Source: Oscillospiraceae bacterium (lineage in GTDB: Bacteria > Bacillota_A > Clostridia > Oscillospirales > Ruminococcaceae). From it: a stretch of DNA of 64,000 nt. A model generated the notes under the pieces. That model saw nothing but the letters and a program-made list of their open reading frames with translations, made no database searches and had not been told where the DNA came from. The position numbers and the translations under genes are program-made. Below are positions 17,665 to 26,301 of the stretch, piece by piece (the first letter of the stretch is position 1; the number at the start of each line of letters is the position of its first letter). The stretch covers positions 1-64,000 of the forward strand of contig JAFWUX010000066.1 in the NCBI GenBank assembly GCA_017523995.1, written 5' to 3'.

Positions 17665-18746
17665 CAGCGAAAGCTACAGGAAAGCAGAACTCGTTTCTTT
17701 CCGGTCTGCTGCACAATCAGCTGTTGATTCCGATTGCAGCGCTTCTGCTCCTGACCATATTCAATCTGATCGCAGATCCGTCCTTTTTCCGGATTTCGCT
17801 CGGATACAACAGCGACGGCAATCCGGTTTTGTCCGGCTATCTGATCTCGATCATCGACTACGGCTCCGAGCTCGCGATCCTTGCGATCGGCATGACGCTC
17901 GTGACCGCAGCATCCGGCGGACAGGATATTTCCGTCGGCGCCGGTATTGCGATCGCCGGCAGCGTGCTGCTGAGAGTGCTCTGCGGCACGGAATCCCGTC
18001 CCGAAACCCTGCAGACACCTGTCTTTGTGGCATTTATCGTCTGCTGCATCGTGGCAATGATCTTCGGTGCATTCAACGGCGCATTGGTTGCGTTCTTCCG
18101 GATTCAGCCGATGGTTGCGACACTGATTCTCTTTACGGCAGGCCGCTCGATTGCTGCGTGGATCAATAACAATGAGCTCCCGATCGTCAGCGAGAAATCG
18201 TTTACCTATTACGGCGGTTATCTGCCGGGCATCCCGATTCCGACACCGTTCTTCATCGCGCTGCTGTGCTTCGCGATCACATGGGCAGTTTTGAAATTCA
18301 CGAATCTCGGGCTGTATGTACAGGCGGTCGGCATCAACGAAAAGACCTCCCGTCTGAACGGTCTGAATCCGGAGCTGATCAAGTTCGCAGTTTACATCCT
18401 GCTCGGACTTTGCGTCGCGGTCTGCGGTCTGATCAAGGTCAGCCGTCTTTCCACGATCAACTATTCGGTTATCGCGAAGGATATCGAAATGGATGCGATT
18501 CTTGCGGTCGCACTCGGCGGCAATGCGCTGAGCGGCGGCAAATTCAACATGGGTGCTTCGATTCTCGGCGCCTATGTCATTCAGTTCCTGACAACAACAC
18601 TCTATAAGTTTGACGTCCAGTCTGATGCGCTTTCCGCATACAAGGCGGTTGTCGTCATTCTTCTGGTTGTCCTGAGCGCACCGGTCTTCCGCGAGAAGAT
18701 CACCGGCTTGTTCCGCAAGCTGCGCGCAGGCAAGGCCGCGGCTTAA
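17661..18746 (+). CDS. Sugar ABC transporter permease (RbsC class)
   Basis: A 361-residue membrane protein with eight to ten transmembrane helices. Family hallmarks are the segment IGMTLVTAASGGQDISVGAGI, the block TAGRSIAAWI and the cytoplasmic coupling region LGLYVQAVGINEKTSRLNG, then VALGGNALSGGKFNMGAS. It is translationally coupled to the ATPase gene (ATGA overlap) and followed 18 bases later by a second permease gene. The two form a heterodimeric channel, as in the YtfT/YjfF pair of E. coli. Confidence 0.92.
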   Translation: MTAKATGKQNSFLSGLLHNQLLIPIAALLLLTIFNLIADPSFFRISLGYNSDGNPVLSGYLISIIDYGSELAILAIGMTLVTAASGGQDISVGAGIAIAGSVLLRVLCGTESRPETLQTPVFVAFIVCCIVAMIFGAFNGALVAFFRIQPMVATLILFTAGRSIAAWINNNELPIVSEKSFTYYGGYLPGIPIPTPFFIALLCFAITWAVLKFTNLGLYVQAVGINEKTSRLNGLNPELIKFAVYILLGLCVAVCGLIKVSRLSTINYSVIAKDIEMDAILAVALGGNALSGGKFNMGASILGAYVIQFLTTTLYKFDVQSDALSAYKAVVVILLVVLSAPVFREKITGLFRKLRAGKAAA

Positions 18747-18764
18747 CAGAAGGGGGAATGCAAT

Positions 18765-19826
18765 ATGACGAATTCTGTAGCAAAGCGCGGCGGTCTCGCA
18801 GGCAGACTGCGCAAAATGACGGACACCAATCTGCTGATGTCCATTACGATTATCGTGTTCATTCTGATGTATCTGGGCGCGATCATCTTCCTGCAAAAAG
18901 GCTTCCTCAAGCCGCAGACACTGTTCAATATCATGAACGCAAATGCGGCGCTGATCATCCTCTCCTGCGGTCTGACGCTTGTCATGATCACCGGCGGCAT
19001 TGATATTTCCGTCGGCGGCGTTGCGGCGCTGGTCAGCATGAGCTGCGCGGTGTATCTGGATTACCACGGGGGCAGCATTCTCGGCGCAATCCTGATTTCA
19101 CTCGGCATCGGACTGGCATTCGGACTGATTCAGGGTTATCTCGTGGCATATCTGGAGATTCAGCCGTTTATCGTGACGCTCGCGGGCATGTTCTTCGCGC
19201 GCGGCATGACAACGATTGTCCACACCAACCCGTTCAATGTCCAGAACGAAGCATTCGTCCGTCTGAAGGATACGCGCATCACAGTGCCGTTCCTCGGTAC
19301 GGTCAACAAGCACGGCAACTATATCCCCGCCTATGTGGAAATCGGCGTGATTGTTGCACTGCTGATCGTTGCAGTTCTGTTCGTGTTCCTCAAGTGGGGC
19401 AAAACCGGACGCAGCTTCTACGCAGTCGGTGGCAACCGCCAGAGCGCTCTGATGCTCGGCATCAATGTCAAGCGCGTGACCTTCCTTTCGCACCTGCTCT
19501 GCGGTCTGCTCGCAGGCATCGGCGGATTTGTTTACTTCCTGCATGTCGGCTCGGGCTCTGCATCGCATGCAATGGGCGCCGAGATGAATGCGATTGCGTC
19601 CTCGATTATCGGCGGCACGATGCTGACCGGCGGTGTCGGAAACATCATCGGCACACTGTTCGGCGTCATGTCTCTCTCGCTGATCCAGACGATTGTGCAG
19701 TCTGTCGGTCTCGATCAGGCGTGGTGGACCGGTATCACGATTGCCGGAATGCTCTGCCTGTTCCTGATTGTCCAGAGCATCATCATCGCACGCAGAAAGA
19801 AAGCAAACGCTGCAAGTGCAAGATAA
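18765..19826 (+). CDS. Sugar ABC transporter permease, second subunit (RbsC class)
   Basis: A 353-residue membrane protein with eight to ten helices, homologous to the preceding permease: LTLVMITGGIDISVGGVAAL, GMFFARGMTTIV, YAVGGNRQSALMLGINVKRV and IIGGTMLTGGVGNIIGT are the corresponding blocks. GAAGGGGGAA provides the ribosome binding site. Two different permeases in tandem point to a YtfT/YjfF-like heterodimer rather than the RbsC homodimer. It is followed 45 bases later by the kinase gene in the same operon. Confidence 0.92.
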   Translation: MTNSVAKRGGLAGRLRKMTDTNLLMSITIIVFILMYLGAIIFLQKGFLKPQTLFNIMNANAALIILSCGLTLVMITGGIDISVGGVAALVSMSCAVYLDYHGGSILGAILISLGIGLAFGLIQGYLVAYLEIQPFIVTLAGMFFARGMTTIVHTNPFNVQNEAFVRLKDTRITVPFLGTVNKHGNYIPAYVEIGVIVALLIVAVLFVFLKWGKTGRSFYAVGGNRQSALMLGINVKRVTFLSHLLCGLLAGIGGFVYFLHVGSGSASHAMGAEMNAIASSIIGGTMLTGGVGNIIGTLFGVMSLSLIQTIVQSVGLDQAWWTGITIAGMLCLFLIVQSIIIARRKKANAASAR

Positions 19827-19871
19827 GCATGAAGATTTTGAACGCACAAACGATTGAAACGGGGTGATAAC

Positions 19872-21461
19872 ATGCAAGTTCGGGAGCAGATCGCAGCCGG
19901 TCAGACGGCGATCGGCATTGAATTCGGTTCGACGCGCATCAAGGCGGTGCTGATCGGAGCGGATTTTGCACCGCTCGCATCCGGCGTACACGATTGGAAC
20001 AACCGGCTTGAAAACGGTATCTGGACATATTCCGAAGAAGACATCCGAAACGGCCTGCAGGCATGCTTTGCGGATCTCATGCGGAATACCGAGCAGCAGT
20101 TCGGTGTGAAGCTGACAACAACAGGCAGCATCGGCATTTCCGCGATGATGCACGGTTATCTTGCATTTGATGCGGATATGCATCTGCTGGTTCCGTTCCG
20201 GACATGGCGCAACACAATCACAAAGGATGCGGCGGAACAGCTGACGGAGAAGCTCTCCTTCAACATTCCGCAGCGCTGGAGCATTGCGCATCTCTATCAG
20301 GCAATCCTGAACAAAGAGGCGCATGTCGGTCAGATCCGGCACTTTACAACGCTTGCCGGATATGTACACTATCTGCTGACCGGCAGAAAGGTGCTCGGCA
20401 TCGGAGATGCATCGGGCATGTTCCCGATTGATCCCGAAACGAAAAACTATGATGCAAAGATGTGTGACATCTTTGATACGCTCACGCAGGGGACGCCGCT
20501 GCAGCAGAAGCTGATGACACTTCTGCCGGAGATTGTCCCTGCAGGGGAGAACGCCGGCACGCTGACGGAATCCGGCGCAAAGCTGCTGGATCCGAGCGGC
20601 ACATTCGGCGCGGGCGTTCCGTTCTGTGCGCCGGAAGGCGATGCGCAGACCGGTATGGCGGCAACAAACAGCATCACGCCGCGGACGGGCAATGTGTCCG
20701 CCGGTACTTCGATCTTCGCGATGGCGGTTCTGGAGCAGAATCTGAAATCGGTTCACCGCGAGATCGACATCGTGACAACGCCGGAGGGCGCACCGGTCGC
20801 GATGGTACACTGCAACAACTGCTCGAGTGATCTCGATGCATGGGTGAAGATGTTTGACGGTCTCCTGAAGGCGGCGGGCGCAGAGCTTTCCAAGCCGCAG
20901 CTGTATGATCTGCTTTACGGCCTTGCCGCAGAGGGCGAGCCCGACTGCAGCGGCATCATCAGCTACAACTACTACTCCGGCGAGGAGATTACACATCTGC
21001 AGGCGGGCAAACCGATGCTGATGCGCAATCCCGATTCGGCATTTACAGTTCAGAATCTGATGCGCAGCCTTGTGTATTCCTGCATGGCGACGCTGAAGAT
21101 CGGTATGGACATTCTGGCAGAAGAATCGGTCGGGCTTGACCGGATCTATGCACACGGCGGACTGTTCAAAACGCCGCTCATCACGCAGCCGACACTGGCC
21201 GCCGTACTCGGTACAGATGTCACGCTGATGCAGTCGGCGGGAGAAGGCGGCGCATGGGGCATCACCCTGCTTGCCGCGTACCTGCAAAGATCCGACCGCA
21301 GTGAAACGCTGCGTGCTTATCTGCAAAACCGTGTCTTTGCGGATCAGGCACAGCAGACCGTTTCTCCTGCTGCCGCCGATACGGCAGGGCTGAATGCCTA
21401 TATGAAGTTATACAGCGAGGGACTTGCCGCAGAACATGCAGCAGTTTCGCAGTCATCATGA
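19872..21461 (+). CDS. FGGY-family sugar kinase, probable L-ribulokinase
   Basis: A 529-residue kinase. The ATG at 19872 follows GGGGTGAT at the right distance; an upstream in-frame TTG at 19854 lacks a ribosome binding site. The FGGY N-terminal ATP-binding motif is IGIEFGSTRIKAVLIG; SIGISAMMHGYLAFD and the phosphate/adenosine block AHGGLFKTPLITQP plus SAGEGGAWGITLLAA complete the fold. It lies between the sugar importer and arabinose isomerase, the position of a ribulokinase that phosphorylates L-ribulose. It is not obviously a close AraB relative, and xylulokinase-like activity cannot be excluded. Together with AraA it would give L-ribulose 5-phosphate; the epimerase AraD is not in this window. 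Confidence 0.82.
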   Translation: MQVREQIAAGQTAIGIEFGSTRIKAVLIGADFAPLASGVHDWNNRLENGIWTYSEEDIRNGLQACFADLMRNTEQQFGVKLTTTGSIGISAMMHGYLAFDADMHLLVPFRTWRNTITKDAAEQLTEKLSFNIPQRWSIAHLYQAILNKEAHVGQIRHFTTLAGYVHYLLTGRKVLGIGDASGMFPIDPETKNYDAKMCDIFDTLTQGTPLQQKLMTLLPEIVPAGENAGTLTESGAKLLDPSGTFGAGVPFCAPEGDAQTGMAATNSITPRTGNVSAGTSIFAMAVLEQNLKSVHREIDIVTTPEGAPVAMVHCNNCSSDLDAWVKMFDGLLKAAGAELSKPQLYDLLYGLAAEGEPDCSGIISYNYYSGEEITHLQAGKPMLMRNPDSAFTVQNLMRSLVYSCMATLKIGMDILAEESVGLDRIYAHGGLFKTPLITQPTLAAVLGTDVTLMQSAGEGGAWGITLLAAYLQRSDRSETLRAYLQNRVFADQAQQTVSPAAADTAGLNAYMKLYSEGLAAEHAAVSQSS

Positions 21462-21489
21462 AGCGATATATACACAGAGGTGAATGAAA

Positions 21490-22923
21490 ATGAAATTTTG
21501 GTTTATTGCCGGTTCACAGGCAATGTACGGTGAGGAGACACTTCGCCGCGTTGAAGCGGATGCAATGGAGATCGCAGCAGGACTGAACGTCCCGTTCCCG
21601 GTTGTCTACAAGATGACTGCGAAATCCAATGCAGAGATTCTGAAGGTTGTCAAAGAAGCAAACTATGACGATGACTGCGCAGGCATCATTACATTCTGCC
21701 ACACATTCTCGCCGTCGAAAATGTGGATCAACGGTCTTGCAGCACTGCAGAAGCCGTGGCTGCATTTCCACACCCAGTTCAACGAGTCGATTCCGAACGA
21801 TGAGATCGACATGGATTACATGAACCTGCACCAGTCTGCACACGGCGACCGTGAGCACGGCTTCATCGGCGCACGAATGCGTCTGCCGCGCGCGATCGTT
21901 GCAGGCTACTGGAAGGATCCGCAGGTACAGGCAAAGATCGCTGACTGGCAGCGTGCCGCAATCGGCGTACAGTTCAGCCAGAATCTGAAGATCGTCCGCT
22001 TCGGCGACAACATGCGCGAGGTCGCAGTCACCGAGGGCGACAAGGTCGAAGTGCAGATCAAGCTCGGCTGGCAGGTCAATACATGGGCTGTCGGCGATCT
22101 GGTCAAGGAGATGGATAAGGTTACGGATTCCGAGATTGACGCGCTCGTCAAGGAATACGAAGCAGCTTATGACATTGTGACCGATGATATGGAAGCAGTG
22201 CGCTATCAGGCACGCGAGGAGATTGCAATCGAGCGGATTCTCGTCCGTGTCGGTGCAAAGGCGTTCTCCAACACCTTTGAGGATCTCTACGGCATGAAGC
22301 AGCTGCCGGGTCTTGCAACGCAGCACCTGATGGCAAAGGGCTACGGCTTCGGCGCCGAGGGCGACTGGAAGACCGCCGGTCTGACGGCTGTTGTCAAGGC
22401 AATGTATCCGGACGGTGCGGCATCCTTCATGGAGGACTACACCTATGACTATCCGCACGAGCTGATTCTCGGCGCGCACATGCTCGAGGTCGATCCGTCC
22501 ATCGCAGCAGACCGTCCGCGGATCGAGGTGCATCCGCTGGGCATCGGCGGCAAGGAACCGCCTGCCAGAATCGTTTTTGAGGGCAAGGCTGGTGCCGCAA
22601 AGGTGCTCTCGATGATCGACGTCGGCGGCAGACTCCGCCTGATCGTGCAGGATGTTGTCTGCGAAAAGCCGTTCCAGAGCATGCCGAATCTGCCGGTCGC
22701 ACGTACCATGTGGAAGCCTGCTCCGGATTTCCTGCGCGGTCTGGAATGCTGGATCATCGCAGGCGGCGCACATCACACGGTGCTGTCCTATGACATTACA
22801 GATGAGACGATCCGCGATTTTGCCCGCATCATGGGCATTGAGCTGGTCACGATCAATGCGGATACCACGCCGGTCGCCCTTGAGCGCGATCTGATGCTCG
22901 GCGACATCATCTACGGCAGATAA
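21490..22923 (+). CDS. araA: L-arabinose isomerase
   Basis: A 477-residue cytoplasmic enzyme that converts L-arabinose to L-ribulose using a divalent metal. The second of two ATGs (21490) is chosen because AGAGG lies nine bases upstream of it, and FWFIAGSQAMYGEE then begins as in known AraA proteins. Further family blocks are CAGIITFCHTFSPSKMWI, the GFIGARMRLPRAIVAGYWKD block and, near the C-terminus, AGGAHHTVLSYDIT. Length and sequence agree with full-length AraA. It is the last gene of the importer-kinase-isomerase operon; an intrinsic terminator follows. A further gene for araD would be needed to complete the pathway. Confidence 0.96.
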   Translation: MKFWFIAGSQAMYGEETLRRVEADAMEIAAGLNVPFPVVYKMTAKSNAEILKVVKEANYDDDCAGIITFCHTFSPSKMWINGLAALQKPWLHFHTQFNESIPNDEIDMDYMNLHQSAHGDREHGFIGARMRLPRAIVAGYWKDPQVQAKIADWQRAAIGVQFSQNLKIVRFGDNMREVAVTEGDKVEVQIKLGWQVNTWAVGDLVKEMDKVTDSEIDALVKEYEAAYDIVTDDMEAVRYQAREEIAIERILVRVGAKAFSNTFEDLYGMKQLPGLATQHLMAKGYGFGAEGDWKTAGLTAVVKAMYPDGAASFMEDYTYDYPHELILGAHMLEVDPSIAADRPRIEVHPLGIGGKEPPARIVFEGKAGAAKVLSMIDVGGRLRLIVQDVVCEKPFQSMPNLPVARTMWKPAPDFLRGLECWIIAGGAHHTVLSYDITDETIRDFARIMGIELVTINADTTPVALERDLMLGDIIYGR

Positions 22924-22962
22924 TCCGATCCTCCTTCATGCTGCTGACACAGTATGAATTGA

Positions 22963-22999
22963 AAAATCCCTGCGGTTTTGCCTGCCGCAGGGATTTTCT
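22963..22999. terminator. Bidirectional terminator between araA and the acylphosphatase gene
   Basis: AAAATCCCTGCGG (22963-22975) pairs perfectly with CCGCAGGGATTTT (22985-22997), with A and T tracts on either side, serving both converging genes. Confidence 0.9.
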
Positions 23000-23000
23000 T

Positions 23001-23276
23001 TTAGTAATCGCGGATGCTGAAGCTGCTTGAATCCTGCAGCGGAATCTCGCGCGCACTGATTGATTCGATCGACGCCCACTGATTTTTCTCGAGTGCGACG
23101 AGCATATCTTCGATATCGCGCGGATTGCCCTCAGCCTCCATCTCGACGGTGCCGTCATAGCAGTTGCGCACCCAGCCGGTGATCCCGCGGCTTTCTGCAG
23201 CACGGTAGGCACGGAACCGGAATCCGACGCCCTGCACATATCCGTGAAAAATAAAGTGCTTTCTGATTTTTTCCAT
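23001..23276 (-). CDS. acyP: Acylphosphatase
   Basis: A 91-residue enzyme that hydrolyses acyl phosphates. The complete family signature is present: GYVQGVGFRFRAY, with the phosphate-binding loop and catalytic Arg at about residue 21, and GWVRNCYDGTVEMEAEG, with the catalytic Asn at about residue 38. Length is typical (about 90). AAAGGAG precedes the start. It follows an unknown 97-residue gene by 16 bases and is probably co-transcribed with it from the promoter at 23654-23682. Confidence 0.95.
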   Translation of the reverse strand: MEKIRKHFIFHGYVQGVGFRFRAYRAAESRGITGWVRNCYDGTVEMEAEGNPRDIEDMLVALEKNQWASIESISAREIPLQDSSSFSIRDY

Positions 23277-23292
23277 TGCTGCTCCTTTCTTA

Positions 23293-23586
23293 TCAGGCGT
23301 TATCTGTCAGATCGGAAAGTGCGATCCGGAATCTGGTTTCGCCCATAACGGATTCCACATCATCCGGCAGCGTGGTATCAACCTCTGCAAATTTCGCCGT
23401 CTCACGGATCACAGAGCAGCGGATGACGCCGTCTCCGGGGATCATCGGATCATGTTCCGCGGTAAAGACCGGCAGCTTATCGCGGAAGGTATGCGTCATG
23501 CCGTCATAATCGGTCATCACGCATTCTGCAAACCGCGGGAATGATTCATCTGTAATGCAGCGGATTCTCACTTTGATTCCGTACAT
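23293..23586 (-). CDS. Conserved-looking protein of unknown function (97 aa)
   Basis: I do not recognise a family. The product is small, soluble and acidic, with no signal peptide or membrane segment. It has alternating beta-type segments (GIKVRIRCIT, RFAECVMTDYDGMTHTF, KLPVFTAE, RCSVIRETAKFAEVDT, RFRIALSDL), suggesting a compact all-beta fold of about seven strands. GAAAGGAGC lies before the ATG. It is the first gene of a likely two-gene operon with acylphosphatase, and codon use is like its neighbours, so it is probably a real gene. Confidence 0.65.
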   Translation of the reverse strand: MYGIKVRIRCITDESFPRFAECVMTDYDGMTHTFRDKLPVFTAEHDPMIPGDGVIRCSVIRETAKFAEVDTTLPDDVESVMGETRFRIALSDLTDNA

Positions 23587-23653
23587 GCTTCGGGCTCCTT
23601 TCGGGGTGTTTTATCGGATATTCCAAAAATCAGAACGAAAACTGATATTTCCT

Positions 23654-23682
23654 ATTATATATGAAAAACAGCAAAAAATCAA
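23654..23682 (-). promoter_or_regulatory. Sigma-A promoter of the 97-aa gene and acylphosphatase
   Basis: On the minus strand TTGATT (23677-23682), 17-base spacer, TATAAT (23654-23659). Confidence 0.75.
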
Positions 23683-23719
23683 GTGCAGTTAGCTATACCT
23701 AATCTTTTAACGAAAGGGC

Positions 23720-23748
23720 TTGATTTACGGTATAAAAAGTTGTATAAT
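23720..23748 (+). promoter_or_regulatory. Sigma-A promoter of the NifU-like/GGGtGRT operon
   Basis: TTGATT (23720-23725), 17-base spacer, TATAAT (23743-23748), with AAAGGAG before the start at 23800. Confidence 0.8.
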
Positions 23749-23799
23749 AGGAAAGAGATAGTTGAAATGACTGTCTAAAAACCGAAAGGAGTTTTCATA

Positions 23800-24492
23800 A
23801 TGATTTATTCGCACGAAGTTGAAACAATGTGCCCGATCGCTCAGGGCGTTGCTCACGGCGCTGCTCCGATTCCGGAGGAAGCAAAATGGGTCAAGGCGAA
23901 GGAGGTCAAGGATATCTCCGGCTTTACGCACGGCATTGGCTGGTGCGCACCGCAGCAGGGTACATGTAAGCTGACGCTGAATGTGAAGGAAGGCGTTATT
24001 CAGGAAGCACTCGTTGAGACCATCGGATGTTCCGGTATGACACACTCCGCTGCTATGGCTGCTGAGATCCTTCCGGGCAGAACCATTCTGGAAGCACTGA
24101 ACACGGACCTTGTCTGTGACGCAATCAACACCGCTATGAGAGAGCTGTTCCTGCAGATCGTCTACGGCCGTTCGCAGTCTGCTTTCTCCGAGGGCGGTCT
24201 GGTTGTCGGCGCAGGTCTTGAGGATCTCGGTAAGGGTCTCCGTTCCCAGATCGGTACCACTTACGGCACGCTCAAGAAGGGTCCGCGCTATCTGGAACTG
24301 ACTGACGGCTATATTACAGGTCTTGCTCTGAACGAGGATGATGAGATCATCGGCTACAAGTTCGTGAACTTCGGCAAGATGATGGACTTCATCAAGGCCG
24401 GCGACGATGCAAACACTGCATTCGAGAAGGCACAGGGACAGTACGGCAGAGTTGCTGATGCTGTAAAGATCGTTGATCCGAGAAAAGAATAA
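23800..24492 (+). CDS. NifU/IscU-like iron-sulfur scaffold protein (GGGtGRT partner)
   Basis: A 230-residue protein of the family annotated as iron-sulfur cluster assembly scaffold protein in Clostridia. Residues about 45-150 look like an IscU/NifU N-terminal fold (GTCKLTLNVKEGVIQEALVE, TIGCSGMTHSAAMAAEIL), with cysteines at positions near 46, 53 and 78 that could bind a cluster. A C-terminal extension (about 150-230) is specific to this group. The gene is nearly always followed by a gene for a GGGtGRT protein (PF14057), and so it is here, 15 bases downstream. Its codon use is highly biased, suggesting strong expression. The biochemical role of the pair is not established to my knowledge. Confidence 0.85.
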   Translation: MIYSHEVETMCPIAQGVAHGAAPIPEEAKWVKAKEVKDISGFTHGIGWCAPQQGTCKLTLNVKEGVIQEALVETIGCSGMTHSAAMAAEILPGRTILEALNTDLVCDAINTAMRELFLQIVYGRSQSAFSEGGLVVGAGLEDLGKGLRSQIGTTYGTLKKGPRYLELTDGYITGLALNEDDEIIGYKFVNFGKMMDFIKAGDDANTAFEKAQGQYGRVADAVKIVDPRKE

Positions 24493-24507
24493 GGAGGACT
24501 TGTAACA

Positions 24508-25508
24508 ATGGCATTGTTTGAATCTTATGAGAGACGCGAGAAGCAGATTCTCGCTGTCATCAAGCAGTACGGCATCAACTCCATTGAGGAGTGCGCAGAT
24601 GTCTGCAAGGAAAAGGGGCTTGACATCTACAAGCTGGTCGAGGGCATTCAGCCGATCTGCTTCGAGAACGCAAAGTGGGCATATACCGTCGGCTGCGCAA
24701 TCGCAATCAAGAAGGGCTGCACCAGAGCTGCTGACGCTGCTGCTGCAATCGGCGAAGGTCTGCAGGCATTCTGCATCCCGGGTTCCGTCGCAGATCAGCG
24801 CAAGGTCGGTCTCGGCCACGGCAACCTCGGCAAGATGCTGCTTGAAGAGGATACCGAGTGCTTCGCATTCCTCGCAGGTCACGAGTCCTTTGCTGCTGCT
24901 GAGGGCGCAATCGGTATTGCTGAAAAGGCAAACAAGGTTCGTCAGAAGCCGCTCCGTGTTATCCTGAACGGTCTCGGCAAGGACGCTGCACAGATCATCG
25001 CAAGAATCAACGGCTTCACCTATGTTGAGACTGAGATGGACTATGCAACCGGCGAAGTCAAGGAAGTCTTCCGCAAGGCATATTCCGATGGTCTCCGCGC
25101 AAAGTCAACTGCTACGGCGCAAACGATGTCCGTGAGGGCGTTGCAATTATGTGGAAGGAGAACGTTGACGTTTCGATCACCGGTAACTCCACCAACCCGA
25201 CCCGTTTCCAGCATCCGGTCGCAGGCACCTACAAGAAGGAGCGCACCGATGCAGGCAAAAAGTATTTCTCTGTCGCATCCGGCGGCGGCACGGGCAGAAC
25301 CCTGCATCCGGATAACATGGCAGCAGGTCCGGCTTCTTACGGCATGACCGATACCATGGGCAGAATGCACTCTGATGCACAGTTTGCAGGTTCCTCCTCC
25401 GTTCCGGCTCACGTTGAGATGATGGGTCTGATCGGCATGGGCAACAACCCGATGGTCGGTGCAACAGTTGCTTGTGCAGTTGCTGTTGAAGAGGCTATGA
25501 AGAAGTAA
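24508..25508 (+). pseudogene. GGGtGRT protein gene, split by a one-base deletion
   Basis: The frame opened at 24508 (ribosome binding site AAGGAGG) encodes a typical GGGtGRT protein up to codon AAG at 25102-25104; afterwards it gives unrelated residues. The correct continuation (NCYGANDVREGVAIMWKEN, then SVASGGGTGRTLHPDN and ending AVEEAMKK at 25508) is in the -1 frame from base 25104. Adding one G after 25104 restores an uninterrupted protein of about 333 residues, the expected family length. Both halves keep strong codon bias, so the lesion is either very recent or an assembly error. There is no slippery heptamer to suggest programmed shifting. The family name comes from the conserved motif; function is unknown but linked to iron-sulfur proteins by the neighbouring gene. 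Confidence 0.85.
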
Positions 25509-25528
25509 TATTTTTCGTGCGAATGAGG

Positions 25529-25559
25529 AGCAGTCCCTGATAGGGGGCTGCTCTTTTGT
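25529..25559 (+). terminator. Intrinsic terminator after the GGGtGRT gene
   Basis: GAGCAGTCCC and GGGGGCTGCTC form a stem (25529-25554) followed by TTTTGTTT. Confidence 0.85.
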
Positions 25560-25562
25560 TTA

Positions 25563-25591
25563 TTGACAAAAGGAATAATGTATGATACAAT
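25563..25591 (+). promoter_or_regulatory. Sigma-A promoter of the two unknown membrane-protein genes
   Basis: TTGACA (25563-25568), 17-base spacer, TACAAT (25586-25591). GAGAGGGGG follows at 25606-25614. Confidence 0.75.
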
Positions 25592-25660
25592 AGAATCACC
25601 ACACAGAGAGGGGGATGCCTTACGGAATACATTGAGGGCTTTTTTTCACTGATACTCGGA

Positions 25661-26269
25661 TTGTTTGCCGGTATCTTTATCGGCATCGGATTTCTGCTTC
25701 GCGCTGTCTATAAACTGATTCGCTGGCTGGTTGTCAACCTGATCGGTCTGATCATGCCGTCCAAGCGGTATAAGCTCAAGATGAAGGGCATGCTGCGCCA
25801 TGCAGATGACAGCAAAGACGCAAAGCTGCAGACAGGCTTATTCCGCTCCTATGAGATGACGGGTTCCGGTCTGGATTCGCTGTTTACCGGTATGAAATCC
25901 TGCATCGAGACCTATAACAACCAGAAGCGGCAGCGGCTCGCGGTCAAATCGCGGCGTCCGGAGCTGGCACCGGTTTTCAAGCAGTATGATGAACTGTTCG
26001 AGGGGTTCCAGAAGCAGTTTTACCTGTCTGCGGATACGATCAACTGGAAAAAGGTGGATGTCTACAACTATGACCAGCTGCCTGCATATCCGGTTTTGCA
26101 GAAGGCGCTTGCCGGTATGAAGGCACTGACCGAGCGTCAGCAGGCGATCATTGACGGTACTGTCGCGGATGAAATCAGCGAACTGGAGCTGATTCAGTCC
26201 GTCACGGAGTCGGTCCTGCTGCCGCCGGAAATGACAGAGTCATCGGAACAGACACAGCAGATGCAGTGA
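25661..26269 (+). CDS. Membrane-anchored protein of unknown function (about 200-215 aa)
   Basis: I do not recognise a family. The N-terminus is one long hydrophobic segment with basic residues after it (LFAGIFIGIGFLLRAVYKLI then WLVVNLIGLIMPSKRYKLKMK), followed by a soluble helical domain with YDELFEGFQKQFYLSADTIN and a glutamine-rich tail. The start is unclear. The frame has only TTG at 25661, without a ribosome binding site, whereas GAGAGGGGG plus ATG at 25615 lies one base out of frame. Dropping one C from CC at 25618-25619 would give MLTEYIEGFFSLILG joined to this frame, a sensible membrane N-terminus, so an indel is suspected. It is probably co-transcribed with the next gene. Confidence 0.6.
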   Translation: MFAGIFIGIGFLLRAVYKLIRWLVVNLIGLIMPSKRYKLKMKGMLRHADDSKDAKLQTGLFRSYEMTGSGLDSLFTGMKSCIETYNNQKRQRLAVKSRRPELAPVFKQYDELFEGFQKQFYLSADTINWKKVDVYNYDQLPAYPVLQKALAGMKALTERQQAIIDGTVADEISELELIQSVTESVLLPPEMTESSEQTQQMQ

Positions 26270-26301
26270 ACACCGGTTCTATGCGCGTGGGGTGATGTGT
26301 C

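Noticed and set aside
25090..25115. Programmed -1 frameshift in the GGGtGRT gene
   Set aside because: There is no slippery heptamer or downstream pseudoknot, and family members are normally read in one frame; a base deletion is simpler.
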